Positions 1 to 7,338 of a DNA stretch of 64,000 nucleotides are shown one piece after another; position 1 is the first letter of the stretch, and each line of letters begins with the position of its first letter. Origin of the DNA: CAYUUR01 sp052034685 (GTDB taxonomy: Bacteria; Patescibacteriota; Saccharimonadia; Saccharimonadales; CAYUUR01); the NCBI GenBank assembly GCA_052034685.1, contig JBPOIH010000002.1, positions 52,777 to 116,776 of the forward strand, read 5' to 3'. A program made the position numbers and the translations under genes. The notes beneath the pieces are model-generated. The model was given only the letters and a program-made list of their open reading frames with translations, did no database searches and was not told the DNA's origin.

Positions 1-92
1 ATCAGGCATTTTTCACCCACGACAGTCGTGGGTTCGTTCACTATTCAGCCCCAAATAAAAACGACCCCATTTGGGATCATTTTTATTTGGGG
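1..92 (-). repeat. tRNA-His trailer module (cut by window edge)
   Basis: Read on the minus strand after tRNA-His. A hairpin at 92-49 begins with the tRNA's own CCA and has 13 paired bases at its foot. An inverted copy of the tRNA's T-arm left strand follows (36-25), then a direct copy of it (23-15), the two forming a tight hairpin. The module then runs off the window. The same order is seen after tRNA-Gly, tRNA-Pro and tRNA-Lys. No coding potential seen. Confidence 0.6.
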
Positions 93-165
93 CGAGCTAT
101 GGGGATCGAACCCACGACCTCCGGAACCACAACCCGGCGCTCTAACCAACTGAGCTAAGCCCGCC
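88..165 (-). tRNA. tRNA-His (GTG)
   Basis: Complete cloverleaf on the minus strand with anticodon loop TTGTGGT. The acceptor stem has 8 pairs, including an encoded extra G at the 5' end facing C73, the identity mark of bacterial tRNA-His. CCA is encoded at 90-88. T-arm has the GGTTCGATCC loop. Confidence 0.96.
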
Positions 166-251
166 ATAAATAACAGAGGTGATTATATACCAAAACCACT
201 CCTTAAACAAACGTATTTGTCACATGCGTTCAGCAATACTCAGGTAGTTCT

Positions 252-758
252 TTATGTTTTACTTGGTGTGATTGTGCCAGCGCGGAGCTCGTCACGGAGT
301 TTCATCCAGATTTTGCCAAGCTCATTACGGCCATTACGTTTTGGTCCCCAGCCCCAGAAGTCATCCTTTGGAGAATCCTCAATGATGTCGAGGTCACCAC
401 TAAGTGATAACTTTTCTAGTACATACGGGTTTTGGGCTAGCTTGAGCTTGCAGATTTCATACATGACGCCGACCTTCACTTCTTCCCAGTTTTTTGGCGC
501 CTTGTCTGCATTTGCCTTTGCAATCTTATAGGCATCGTGAGCCGAACGTGCCTCAAAGATTGCTTCTACCAGTTCTGGAGCGGTCTCAAAGAAATGCGAG
601 GCTTGATAAGCGTGCTCTGATGTCGGCCAACGCCGCCCCTTGTAGTCGACCTGGAATGACGAGAAGTTATCAAAGATATAAAACTCACGTGGGTAGAACC
701 CAATTATATTACCGGAAGTGTCTAGTTGTGGATCACGAAATTGCACAGGTCTTTTCAT
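252..758 (-). CDS. NADAR-family (YbiA-like) N-glycosidase
   Basis: A 168-residue protein of the NADAR/DUF1768 family. Visible signatures are YIFDNFSSF near residue 27, SEHAYQASHF near 46, and the C-terminal DDFWGWG followed by RNELG. Characterised family members cleave N-glycosidic bonds: YbiA acts on riboflavin pathway intermediates, and other NADAR proteins remove ADP-ribose from guanine in DNA. The substrate here cannot be read from sequence. It lies 27 nt downstream of a winged-helix/Nudix gene on the same strand, so the two are probably co-transcribed. No DarT-like toxin is seen beside it. Confidence 0.88.
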   Translation of the reverse strand: MKRPVQFRDPQLDTSGNIIGFYPREFYIFDNFSSFQVDYKGRRWPTSEHAYQASHFFETAPELVEAIFEARSAHDAYKIAKANADKAPKNWEEVKVGVMYEICKLKLAQNPYVLEKLSLSGDLDIIEDSPKDDFWGWGPKRNGRNELGKIWMKLRDELRAGTITPSKT

Positions 759-785
759 GTCTATATGATAGCACTGGCAGTAGCG

Positions 786-1445
786 TTAAATCGTGTATTT
801 TTTATCCATAAAGAACAAGCCTGGCTTTTGTAATTCTCTAGCCAAATCAGGCATACTCGGTATCATCTCTACTGAATTAAAGTCCGGTCTTGTCAACCAT
901 AGATTCTCCCCATGATTGTCTTTTTCTTGTAAAACCCCCGACGTATTTGTTACTTCTAGCATGGTAAAGTGCGAATACGCCACCAGGCCATTTTCATCCT
1001 CTATTTGAACATATCCGGACCCTTTCACTGACATGTCACCTTTCAGACCTGTTCTATATCGCAGTATCCTATCGCCAGCTTGGCTTATCGTCTCACCCGC
1101 CTCTGGCTCGCCATGCATAAAACCAACTCTGCCAAATAGTGGCTGCACGAGTCGTTTCCTGACCAGCCAGCGGTCTCCATCACGAATGCTCAATAGTATT
1201 ATGGAATGTGCTTGGGCGAGCAAATTTTGGGGTCGTACTGCACCGTTAATACCGTAAAGCTTTCCGTTGTTGGTTAAAGTATACTCACCCTTATCTTTTG
1301 TAATGAGTTTTTGCTTGATGAGATTGTTCAGGTGATAGGTAAAAACATTGCCTTCGATATTCGCCGGCTTAAGCCTCGAGTACGTTAGTGACTCGCTCTC
1401 AACAAGGTCTGAAATAATTTTCCTCTGAATGTGATGCTCAATCAT
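786..1445 (-). CDS. Winged-helix protein with a degenerate Nudix domain
   Basis: 219 residues. The first ~65 look like a winged helix (two helices, then a strand pair with GEYTLTNNGKLYG). Residues ~75-200 form a Nudix-like fold. The Nudix box keeps the spacing G-x5-E-x7-R and a final GL, but the catalytic REUxEE segment reads RILRYR, so both metal-binding glutamates of the core are lost. Hydrolysis is therefore unlikely. By analogy with NrtR, whose Nudix domain senses ADP-ribose, it may be a ligand-sensing repressor. It is divergent from the gene at 1515 and upstream of the NADAR gene, so either could be its target. Confidence 0.75.
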   Translation of the reverse strand: MIEHHIQRKIISDLVESESLTYSRLKPANIEGNVFTYHLNNLIKQKLITKDKGEYTLTNNGKLYGINGAVRPQNLLAQAHSIILLSIRDGDRWLVRKRLVQPLFGRVGFMHGEPEAGETISQAGDRILRYRTGLKGDMSVKGSGYVQIEDENGLVAYSHFTMLEVTNTSGVLQEKDNHGENLWLTRPDFNSVEMIPSMPDLARELQKPGLFFMDKKYTI

Positions 1446-1514
1446 TACTCAATTTTATTCGACTAGATGCAAACTTCCTAGTGTTTCATAGTGAACCCAC
1501 AGGAGGAAAGAACT

Positions 1515-2624
1515 ATGAAACACGAACAAGCGACTGATTACAGCGAGACAATTAACCTAAACGATCCTATTACAGAATTACTGCCACGCTATTATGAAGT
1601 GCACGGCACAAACCCAACGTACGAAATAGAAGAAAGTATGTTGCTCGATGGGCATGAAGTTGCCTGGATGCGCTACACTGGCGAAATCACTTACGACATT
1701 ATGCAGCAAGGCCGCGAAGGTAACGCATATGAAGGTCACTCCTTGCATTGTGCCTGTCATTTCATGGAAGGGGTGGGCTGGGAAGAAAACGAGCGTGGGC
1801 CAATTGGACTATCAGGTGGTGACGGTTGTGAGAAAAAAGCTGCCGTAGTTGCTCTCCAGCAGCTACGGCTCCATGATGAATACAAGGCCTCAGGCATACT
1901 TGATGATCTGGACACAGAGGGCGTAAAGCATGTCTTGCTCGACCTTATCGAAAAGCACAAAGCAGGTGTTTTTTTTGAGGCACATAACGGAGCGGAATTT
2001 TGGGGTGGACATTACTACTTGCAAACTGCAGCAACAATTATGGGCATACCGTTTCGAGAAGTTTGGCCAGGACTTCGACAACTCTGCGCAGAAAAACGTG
2101 TTGACCTAGAAGGCATGGTCGTTCAGGAATACCGTCAACCTGCCCAACCACAAAACTACGAAACCGATGACCTACCCCAACCAGCCATTCATCACGAAAA
2201 ACCCGACAAAGTATGGGCGTTGGTACCACAACCTGGTCAGACGCTTGATCTAGAAACAACTGAGATCGAAGCAAAGAATCGTTGGTCAGTCATCGGACGA
2301 TGCGTCAGCGGCCTAGCGCATGAGCCGGCACTTGCACAGCGTCGTCTGGAAGAGGCCCTTTTACATCCCCGCGTCAGTAACGACCGGCTGTATCAAATGA
2401 GCTTTGTAGAACCAGATCACCATGCAGGTGCGCTAGCAGTGGTTGCCTACACTGCGCGTAATAGTAACCAACCAGAAGAATGGGTCGTTGAAGGCTTCGT
2501 AGGTGATGCGGTTGTTCCAGAAGTTCACACTTTAGAAATGCATCACCCAACTATCTTTGGTATCGATGCCGAAGATCATGCAATGATCAATCAAAAGATA
2601 GAAGAATGGTGGCCACAAGCCTGA
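1515..2624 (+). CDS. Hypothetical soluble protein, 369 aa
   Basis: I do not recognise a family. The ATG at 1515 is preceded by a strong AGGAGG at 1501, so I prefer it to the longer reading from 1491. The protein is acidic and soluble, without signal peptide or membrane helix. It contains a cysteine/histidine-containing stretch (HSLHCACHFMEGVGW) near residues 82-96 and ends in EEWWPQA. It is transcribed divergently from the winged-helix/Nudix gene. One of few genes here with a strong Shine-Dalgarno and a real leader. Confidence 0.75.
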   Translation: MKHEQATDYSETINLNDPITELLPRYYEVHGTNPTYEIEESMLLDGHEVAWMRYTGEITYDIMQQGREGNAYEGHSLHCACHFMEGVGWEENERGPIGLSGGDGCEKKAAVVALQQLRLHDEYKASGILDDLDTEGVKHVLLDLIEKHKAGVFFEAHNGAEFWGGHYYLQTAATIMGIPFREVWPGLRQLCAEKRVDLEGMVVQEYRQPAQPQNYETDDLPQPAIHHEKPDKVWALVPQPGQTLDLETTEIEAKNRWSVIGRCVSGLAHEPALAQRRLEEALLHPRVSNDRLYQMSFVEPDHHAGALAVVAYTARNSNQPEEWVVEGFVGDAVVPEVHTLEMHHPTIFGIDAEDHAMINQKIEEWWPQA

Positions 2625-2668
2625 GCCGATACGCATACTTACCAAACAAATTATTGCACAGATTAAAA

Positions 2669-3253
2669 CTATTTTGTTGCTTGAATGTCCTGTAACTTAG
2701 TAATTAATTCTTGGGTATTTCCGCTCTGCTTCATAGACCAGTCAGGCTTAATGTCCTTTGTGGCTTTGTTATAATCCCGAAGTTGATCAGGCAGTTCACT
2801 AAGTATCTGAGCAACATTAACGCCTCTAACTTGAATGCGATTAGCCAGCTCTTCTTCCGTAGCCTCAAGACCAATAATAAACACAGGCCTTCTATTTGCA
2901 TTAGCCACATTAAGATAGCTATCACCATGCATGTAGTATTGAATTATATTATTGTCAAAAACCACTAGCTTATTGGGTGCTACGGCAAAAATTTTCTCTA
3001 CTACCTCCGCCACAATTGCTTTTAGTTCAATACCTTGCTCAGTTGCTTTAGGGTACTTCTTTAGAAGTATACGAACTTCATCATTACATACATAGGTAGC
3101 ATCCAATTTATCAACTAGTAGTCGTCGAGTCGTAGATTTCCCTGAACCAGAACAGGCAAAGAAAAATATACATAATGGAGAATTACTTACCTCTAAGTTA
3201 GGTCGGCTAGCGTAATATTCTTCAGCCAGCTTTTTTAGTAAATATTCAGACAT
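2669..3253 (-). CDS. P-loop NTP kinase-like protein
   Basis: 194 residues with a Walker A loop SGSGKST at about 34-40, then CNDEVR, which resembles the substrate-binding aspartate segment of small-molecule kinases, and a later REx-like region rich in charged residues (NRIQVRG). It fits the gluconate-kinase/zeta-toxin-like P-loop kinase group. The substrate is unknown. Base composition is AT-richer than the neighbours, which may point to transfer. A TATGAT box ends 6 nt before the ATG, so the message may be leaderless. Confidence 0.7.
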   Translation of the reverse strand: MSEYLLKKLAEEYYASRPNLEVSNSPLCIFFFACSGSGKSTTRRLLVDKLDATYVCNDEVRILLKKYPKATEQGIELKAIVAEVVEKIFAVAPNKLVVFDNNIIQYYMHGDSYLNVANANRRPVFIIGLEATEEELANRIQVRGVNVAQILSELPDQLRDYNKATKDIKPDWSMKQSGNTQELITKLQDIQATK

Positions 3254-3271
3254 AAAGTAATCATATCAAAC

Positions 3272-3425
3272 AAATGAGTAACAGGGATTCGACCTACCTT
3301 TGGCAGGCCCAGAACTTCTGCCATGACAACAAGTTGTCGGGTGAAGATTCTCTTGCAAACTGCAACCGGGCAGCTTTCACCCCGACCCTTGGGGTCGGGA
3401 GCTCGAACCACTTAGATAGACAACT
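3272..3425 (-). other. Structured RNA-like segment, possible orphan tRNA-trailer module
   Basis: No convincing gene. On the minus strand there is a perfect CCCGACCC/GGGTCGGG hairpin (about 3395-3414), an outer GGGTGAA/TTCACCC stem enclosing a small TTGCA hairpin, a GACAAC/GTTGTC hairpin and a TGGCAG/CTGCCA hairpin. It closes with a T-loop-like GGTCGAATCCC near 3280. The GGTGAAAGCTGCC stretch resembles the GGGTGAAAAATGCC stretch of the tRNA-His trailer. No tRNA with a matching 3' end lies in the window. Confidence 0.4.
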
Positions 3426-3476
3426 CAAAAACCCGCTTGTGCGTGGTACGGCGTGATTACCGAGATTAAAATACTA

Positions 3477-3716
3477 CTATAGGGGATGAGTTGATTGGTG
3501 TAGAGCTTTTATCTGATCCTTTGAGAGTCTTTTTTTGTCGTTCTCTTCCCATACTCTGCGCCACTCACCGTATATTTTTTGACGAAGCTCAATATCGCCA
3601 CCGGCTGCATCATCATATGCATACTGAATCCCACAGCTCGGGCAGATTTCAAATGAATCCACGGGATCCAAGTCGCCCCAATCTTCGCCGCATACCAGAC
3701 ATTTGTATTTACTCAT
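3477..3716 (-). CDS. Small zinc-ribbon protein, 79 aa
   Basis: Two CxxC knuckles, CLVC at residues 6-9 and CPSC at 25-28, predict a rubredoxin-like zinc ribbon, followed by a helical tail with YGEWRRVWEEND. Similar short cysteine-rich proteins are widespread and uncharacterised. The ATG lies 6 nt downstream of a TATACT box, suggesting a leaderless message. It sits between the tRNA-Arg terminator and the structured segment at 3272-3425. Confidence 0.72.
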   Translation of the reverse strand: MSKYKCLVCGEDWGDLDPVDSFEICPSCGIQYAYDDAAGGDIELRQKIYGEWRRVWEENDKKRLSKDQIKALHQSTHPL

Positions 3717-3730
3717 GCAATAAGTATAGC

Positions 3731-3759
3731 AAAAGACCTCTCTAGCGAAGAGGTCTTTT
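3731..3759 (-). terminator. Terminator after tRNA-Arg
   Basis: Hairpin AAAAGACCTCT / AGAGGTCTTTT with a 7-nt loop and a T-run on the minus strand, 14 nt after the CCA of tRNA-Arg. Symmetric enough to work in both directions. Unlike the other tRNAs here, the stem does not include the CCA. Confidence 0.85.
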
Positions 3760-3773
3760 AATCATAAGCAAAT

Positions 3774-3850
3774 TGGTGCCCCGGGCAGGATTCGAACCTG
3801 CGACCTTGAGCTTAGAAGTCTCCTGCTCTATCCAGCTGAGCTACCAGGGC
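3774..3850 (-). tRNA. tRNA-Arg (TCT)
   Basis: Cloverleaf on the minus strand with acceptor GCCCTGG/CCGGGGC, discriminator A, encoded CCA and anticodon loop CTTCTAA. The anticodon stem is weak: GGAGA opposite GCTCA leaves G-A mismatches at its first and last pairs, with only three sound pairs between. The T-arm and D-arm are canonical. It is the only one of the five tRNAs without the trailer module. Confidence 0.92.
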
Positions 3851-3904
3851 ACACCGCCGCTATTATACCTTCACTAGTGCTATTCTTGCAAAACAGAGGT
3901 TATA

Positions 3905-3996
3905 TTCCTCATAGGACTGCCGCACCTTCAGGCAGCAACAGCGCGCAGCTGGCTGGCCGCAAAGTGCCTATCTTCTGTCAGCGTAGCTTTGGCTAC
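3905..3996. other. Structured intergenic segment, function unknown
   Basis: The gap between tRNA-Arg and the gene at 4104 holds several hairpins: ATAGG (3911) pairing CCTAT (3967) around CTGCC/GGCAG (3917-3935), and GTAGC-TTTG-GCTAC (3983-3996). It looks like a small structured RNA or leader. I compared it by eye with SRP RNA, RNase P RNA and tmRNA consensus motifs and found no fit. Confidence 0.3.
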
Positions 3997-4103
3997 ACTT
4001 CCATAATCTAATCTCTTTTCGGCTCAGCCATCCCTCACCCTGTTATCTACCAGAAAATACGGAAGTCCTATATACTACTAAGCATAAACGGAAACCAATT
4101 ATT

Positions 4104-5435
4104 ATGGATCAAGAGCCGCAAACTCCTAACACAGACGAACAACCAAGTGCGCCGCCCCCTCCGACACCGCCAATTAAGACAGAGGATGAGCTGTTTCAAT
4201 CAGCTGGTCAACACATGGAAATGGAATCATCACCAGAGGTTGCACCAAACCCCGTAGTTGCGCCCAAGAAATCAAAAAAGAAGCCTATCGTCGCCGTTAT
4301 TGTCCTAGTGGCATTGCTGGCCGGTGCAGGAGTTGTAGGCTATCTGCTCACGCAGGATCGACCGGCCGAGACACCTGCCGCAACCGTACAGCCGGCCGAA
4401 ACCAAACCCGTAGCACTTACCTACGAGCCAAACACTGTAACTTATACTTACCGCGCAAAGTCCTCTGACCCCGTAGCAGTATTCACACGTCCAGCTGCCG
4501 GTGGTGAACGCAAAGAGATCCAACAACTGACGCGCGACAGCATCATAACGGCTTCAGATACTTCTGGGCCGAATAGTGCATTTGTTGACGGCAGCACCAT
4601 TTACGTCAGCACAGATAACGGAGAAACCTACAAAAAAGTGTTTGAAGGAGAAGCCGGCGCGCAAGTGACTAGTCTCAAATTTGACGCAGACAATACCGGT
4701 TTGGCATTCGGCTACCTTAAAAGTGACAAACCAAAAAATGAAGTCAGAACAATTGATATGTCTGGCCAGAATGCTAAAACACTATTCACTGCAGACACCG
4801 CTGGCGCCTACATATTGGGGTGGTCAAGCAAAGCAGAACGCATGGTATACCAAACAGGCTGTTACAACTGTGATGGCAGGCCAGAAAACACCTACAGCTT
4901 TGATACCAAAAGCACCAAGCGGACTGCGCTACTCGAGGACGTAAAAGCTAATGAACTCGCCAGCATTTCAGTTTCAAGCGACACATCACTGATGATCTAT
5001 ATTGTAGGCGTCTATCCAACTAACTCTGATGATCCACTGCCGGCGCTGGTCCCACCTTACGTCGTGAACCTCATAAAGCTAAGCGGCACGGACAAACCTA
5101 CTGAGATTGCGCGCATTGGTAACGCAGGTGAAAAAAACTCTAACGGTACACTCTTAACCCGAACAACTCTGGCTGGCTTCACAGCTGGCACCAACACACC
5201 GTACTACACCGCCGACAAACAGCTCTTCCTGGTGAAGGCAAACGAAGGACTGCTCTTCTACGAATCGGCAGATGTCATAGAAAATGTTGATTACATAAGC
5301 GACAAGTATGTCATTTCGAGAACCGGTGACCCGAGTGATTTCACCATGGCTAACTACGATACTGCCACCAAGAAATCAGTAACTATCCTCCAAGGTGACA
5401 ACAACACCACTATCTTTGGCGTCACAACCGACTAA
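4104..5435 (+). CDS. Membrane-anchored propeller-like surface protein (paralog A)
   Basis: 443 residues: a proline-rich cytosolic tail (about 1-50), a lysine patch, one membrane helix (about 57-80), then about 360 residues outside the cell. The outer part has repeated short strands with YVSTDNGETYKKVF-like and LKFDADNTG-like turns, which suggests a beta-propeller of the TolB/BNR type. It is a clear paralog of the gene at 46025-47341 in layout and repeat style. Function unknown; surface display or ligand binding is an inference. It meets the next gene tail to tail with a 4-nt overlap. Confidence 0.72.
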   Translation: MDQEPQTPNTDEQPSAPPPPTPPIKTEDELFQSAGQHMEMESSPEVAPNPVVAPKKSKKKPIVAVIVLVALLAGAGVVGYLLTQDRPAETPAATVQPAETKPVALTYEPNTVTYTYRAKSSDPVAVFTRPAAGGERKEIQQLTRDSIITASDTSGPNSAFVDGSTIYVSTDNGETYKKVFEGEAGAQVTSLKFDADNTGLAFGYLKSDKPKNEVRTIDMSGQNAKTLFTADTAGAYILGWSSKAERMVYQTGCYNCDGRPENTYSFDTKSTKRTALLEDVKANELASISVSSDTSLMIYIVGVYPTNSDDPLPALVPPYVVNLIKLSGTDKPTEIARIGNAGEKNSNGTLLTRTTLAGFTAGTNTPYYTADKQLFLVKANEGLLFYESADVIENVDYISDKYVISRTGDPSDFTMANYDTATKKSVTILQGDNNTTIFGVTTD

Positions 5436-5737
5436 TCGAGCTCGATTGCCAAAGACTTTTTAACCACTTTCTTATTTACAGAATTCTGGAAAAGTCTGTA
5501 TGCATCACGGTTTTCCTTTACGTATATCATTTTAATCCCAAGTTCTTGATCGCAGCCCTGGCATACAAGTTTGGATTCTTTTGGCGTCAGGTTGATCATT
5601 CTATCAACATACATGCGTTTGAGTGGTCCTGGTCCATCCTTTTGGTATAGACAAATGTGGTCGTCACATTTCTCACAGGTAACATCGATGATCCTTGACC
5701 AGCCTCCTCTTGCTTCGCTGTAAGCGTCTTTTTTCAT
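5432..5737 (-). CDS. Small CxxC protein, 101 aa
   Basis: I place the start at ATG 5737, not at the longer reading that runs into the tRNA-Gly trailer. A TATAAT box ends 6 nt upstream, so the message is probably leaderless. Two CxxC pairs (CEKC near 20 and CQGC near 62) suggest metal binding. The protein contains a basic C-terminal end (NKKVVKKSLAIELD). No family recognised. Confidence 0.65.
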   Translation of the reverse strand: MKKDAYSEARGGWSRIIDVTCEKCDDHICLYQKDGPGPLKRMYVDRMINLTPKESKLVCQGCDQELGIKMIYVKENRDAYRLFQNSVNKKVVKKSLAIELD

Positions 5738-5751
5738 AGTGCAATTATAAC

Positions 5752-5776
5752 AAAAGACGTCGGGAAGGACGTCTTT
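5752..5776 (-). terminator. Terminator closing the tRNA-Gly trailer
   Basis: Hairpin AAAGACGTC / GACGTCTTT with a 6-nt loop, followed on the minus strand by TTTTG. It lies about 12 nt after the copied CCA of the tRNA-Gly trailer, and just upstream of the promoter of the 5432-5737 gene. Confidence 0.8.
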
Positions 5777-5788
5777 GTGACTGGCTCG

Positions 5789-5958
5789 TGGTGCGGGTGG
5801 AGAGACTATCTGATAAATCAGATGCACCGGCAGCGCATGCTCGGAGCAAGCTCCTGTGCGTGCACTTTGTCTTCGAACTCGTGCTACGCCCAGTAGAGTT
5901 CGATTACTTGTTCACATACCAATCCTTTACTCTCGCGCAGCGAGAACAAAGGATTGGT
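5789..5958 (-). repeat. tRNA-Gly trailer module
   Basis: Minus-strand order: hairpin 5958-5918 starting at the CCA of tRNA-Gly (ACCAATCCTTT/AAAGGATTGGT plus TCTCGC/GCGAGA); inverted T-arm copy (GAGTTCGA, plus strand 5896-5903); direct T-arm left copy (5880-5873); a structured insert of about 68 nt with GGAGC-TT-GCTCC and CTGAT-TT-ATCAG hairpins; then a 16-nt exact copy of the tRNA 3' end including CCA (5804-5789). Here the first hairpin has no U-run, so the module may be read through to the terminator at 5752-5776. Confidence 0.65.
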
Positions 5959-6029
5959 GCGGGTGGAGAGAATCGAACTCTCGTCTCCAGCTTGGAAGGC
6001 TAGCATATTAGCCACTATACAACACCCGC
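5955..6029 (-). tRNA. tRNA-Gly (TCC)
   Basis: Minus-strand cloverleaf with acceptor GCGGGTG/CACCCGC, discriminator A, encoded CCA, anticodon loop CTTCCAA and T-arm GAGAG-TTCGATT-CTCTC. Confidence 0.95.
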
Positions 6030-6072
6030 AAAGTGTCGATTGACCACGCTATTATAACAGAGACAGCCTGGT

Positions 6073-6660
6073 CTATCCAGTGATGAGCTTCTCGAGCAAG
6101 TCGCCCAAAACGTAGGCAAGGCCTGCCGCAATCACGCCCAGTACGAGTGTTTCCATGATAGAACGTACCCGTGGAGCTTGAGCCACGCGACTTTTAAGCA
6201 AACCAATGCCAACAAACGCCAATGCCGTCATAAAGGCCGTTAAGTAGAATGCATCCATGTTGTTCATTCCAAGATCAAAGATAAAGTCAGCAGTAAACAC
6301 CAGCAACGGCACCAACCCTACGAGGATAAACGAAGCATAGGTGGTAACACCATTCACTGCAGGTGACGGCTCATCGGCAATTGATTCACCCTTCTTTTCC
6401 ATAAGTTGCTGCTCTGATTTGGTAGATAGATACGATCCGACTCCCATCGAGAAGCCGTCAGCAATCAAGTTAGCAAAGCCGAGCACCAACAAAATTTTGG
6501 CCTCAAAGCGCGCGCCAGTTGCACCAGCTACAACCGCAAACGTTGTAACTGCCCCATCGATACCGCCATATACAAACTCACTCAAATAATCTTCTAAGTG
6601 TTGTCGAGCCTTTTGATATGGGGATTTTTTGGTAGTTTTTTTCTGTGTAGTCATGCTCAC
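6073..6660 (-). CDS. VIT/CCC1-family membrane transporter
   Basis: 195 residues of the VIT1/CCC1 family, known for vacuolar iron and manganese transport and for bacterial relatives. The family mark YGGIDGAVTTFAVVAGATGA follows a short basic N-terminus, then GFANLIADGFSMGVGSYLS. Five membrane helices can be placed, with a cytosolic loop (about 85-105) that carries the family's acidic metal-binding patch in short form. Predicted role is export or sequestration of Fe(II)/Mn(II). A TATACT box ends 7 nt before the ATG. The gene at 6668 lies 8 nt upstream on the same strand. Confidence 0.88.
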   Translation of the reverse strand: MSMTTQKKTTKKSPYQKARQHLEDYLSEFVYGGIDGAVTTFAVVAGATGARFEAKILLVLGFANLIADGFSMGVGSYLSTKSEQQLMEKKGESIADEPSPAVNGVTTYASFILVGLVPLLVFTADFIFDLGMNNMDAFYLTAFMTALAFVGIGLLKSRVAQAPRVRSIMETLVLGVIAAGLAYVLGDLLEKLITG

Positions 6661-6667
6661 TAGTATA

Positions 6668-7312
6668 TCAGATAAGTTGCAGCGTATTCAGGCCGGCAAC
6701 AACAACCAGCGGCACCAAGACATTATCCATTCCCAGCACACCAACATTTTCCATGAAGGCTGCAATGAGCGGTAGCCAAATGACAATCCAGATATTTGCC
6801 AGCGCATATGATGAACCCTGCATCAATACCACATAACCGATCAGCAGAAATGAAATAACCAGGAACGTAACCGTACCAACCACACTCTTCTTATACGTAA
6901 ACACACGGTAGTGCCGTCGCTCACCATAAATAGTGCCAAATATAGCTGCAAACCCATCAGCCAAGGCAAGGTGCAACACGGCAACTGTAAATACAAGTTC
7001 TGTAGACGCGAGCAAAGAAGCCATTAGAATGCCCACCGGGAACAATAATTCACCGTGAGTTTTTCTCTTCACTTCATGGATAGCTTTAAAGGTGTTTAGT
7101 CTTTGCGAAACAAGTACCACCAAGAAGAACGCCACGCACATAACCCTGATCTCCTGCCAGGTCATAAAGTACGGCCAAAAGGCTACGTACATGCCCACGG
7201 TGACATGCACTAACTTGCGACCAACCTCGCCCCTCACGTGCTGTGCGCGCCACAGGTACTCAGACAAAACCAGAAGGAACAGCACACCGGCAATGGCGAA
7301 TAGATAGTTCAT
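6668..7312 (-). CDS. Dolichol/phytol kinase-like (CTP-dependent) membrane enzyme
   Basis: 214 residues, about six to seven membrane helices. Motifs of the SEC59/DGK1/VTE5 and CdsA-like superfamily are visible: RKLVHV near 33, GELLFPVGI near 86, ADGFAAIFG near 117, KKSVVGT near 138, and a closing ENVGVLGMDNVLVP. The superfamily uses CTP to phosphorylate lipid alcohols or make CDP-lipids. The substrate is not readable here; a polyprenol or diacylglycerol is most likely. TATAAT with AGGAGT follows close upstream of the ATG. Confidence 0.72.
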   Translation of the reverse strand: MNYLFAIAGVLFLLVLSEYLWRAQHVRGEVGRKLVHVTVGMYVAFWPYFMTWQEIRVMCVAFFLVVLVSQRLNTFKAIHEVKRKTHGELLFPVGILMASLLASTELVFTVAVLHLALADGFAAIFGTIYGERRHYRVFTYKKSVVGTVTFLVISFLLIGYVVLMQGSSYALANIWIVIWLPLIAAFMENVGVLGMDNVLVPLVVVAGLNTLQLI

Positions 7313-7338
7313 TGACTCCTATTATACGTCGTGAGAGT

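Noticed and set aside
3274..3456. 60-residue open frame on the plus strand
   Set aside because: It runs through strong hairpins and a T-loop-like sequence, has no ribosome site, and its sequence is what the structured RNA segment would give by chance.
3905..3996. SRP RNA, RNase P RNA or tmRNA
   Set aside because: The CCTGAAGG loop looked SRP-like, but the conserved AGCAGC side and internal loop are not in place; RNase P core and a tmRNA tag reading frame are also absent.
5789..5958. Attachment site of an integrated element at tRNA-Gly
   Set aside because: There is no integrase or cargo between the tRNA and its 3' copy, only about 170 nt. A remnant of a tiny element cannot be excluded, and this is kept as an alternative in the main finding.
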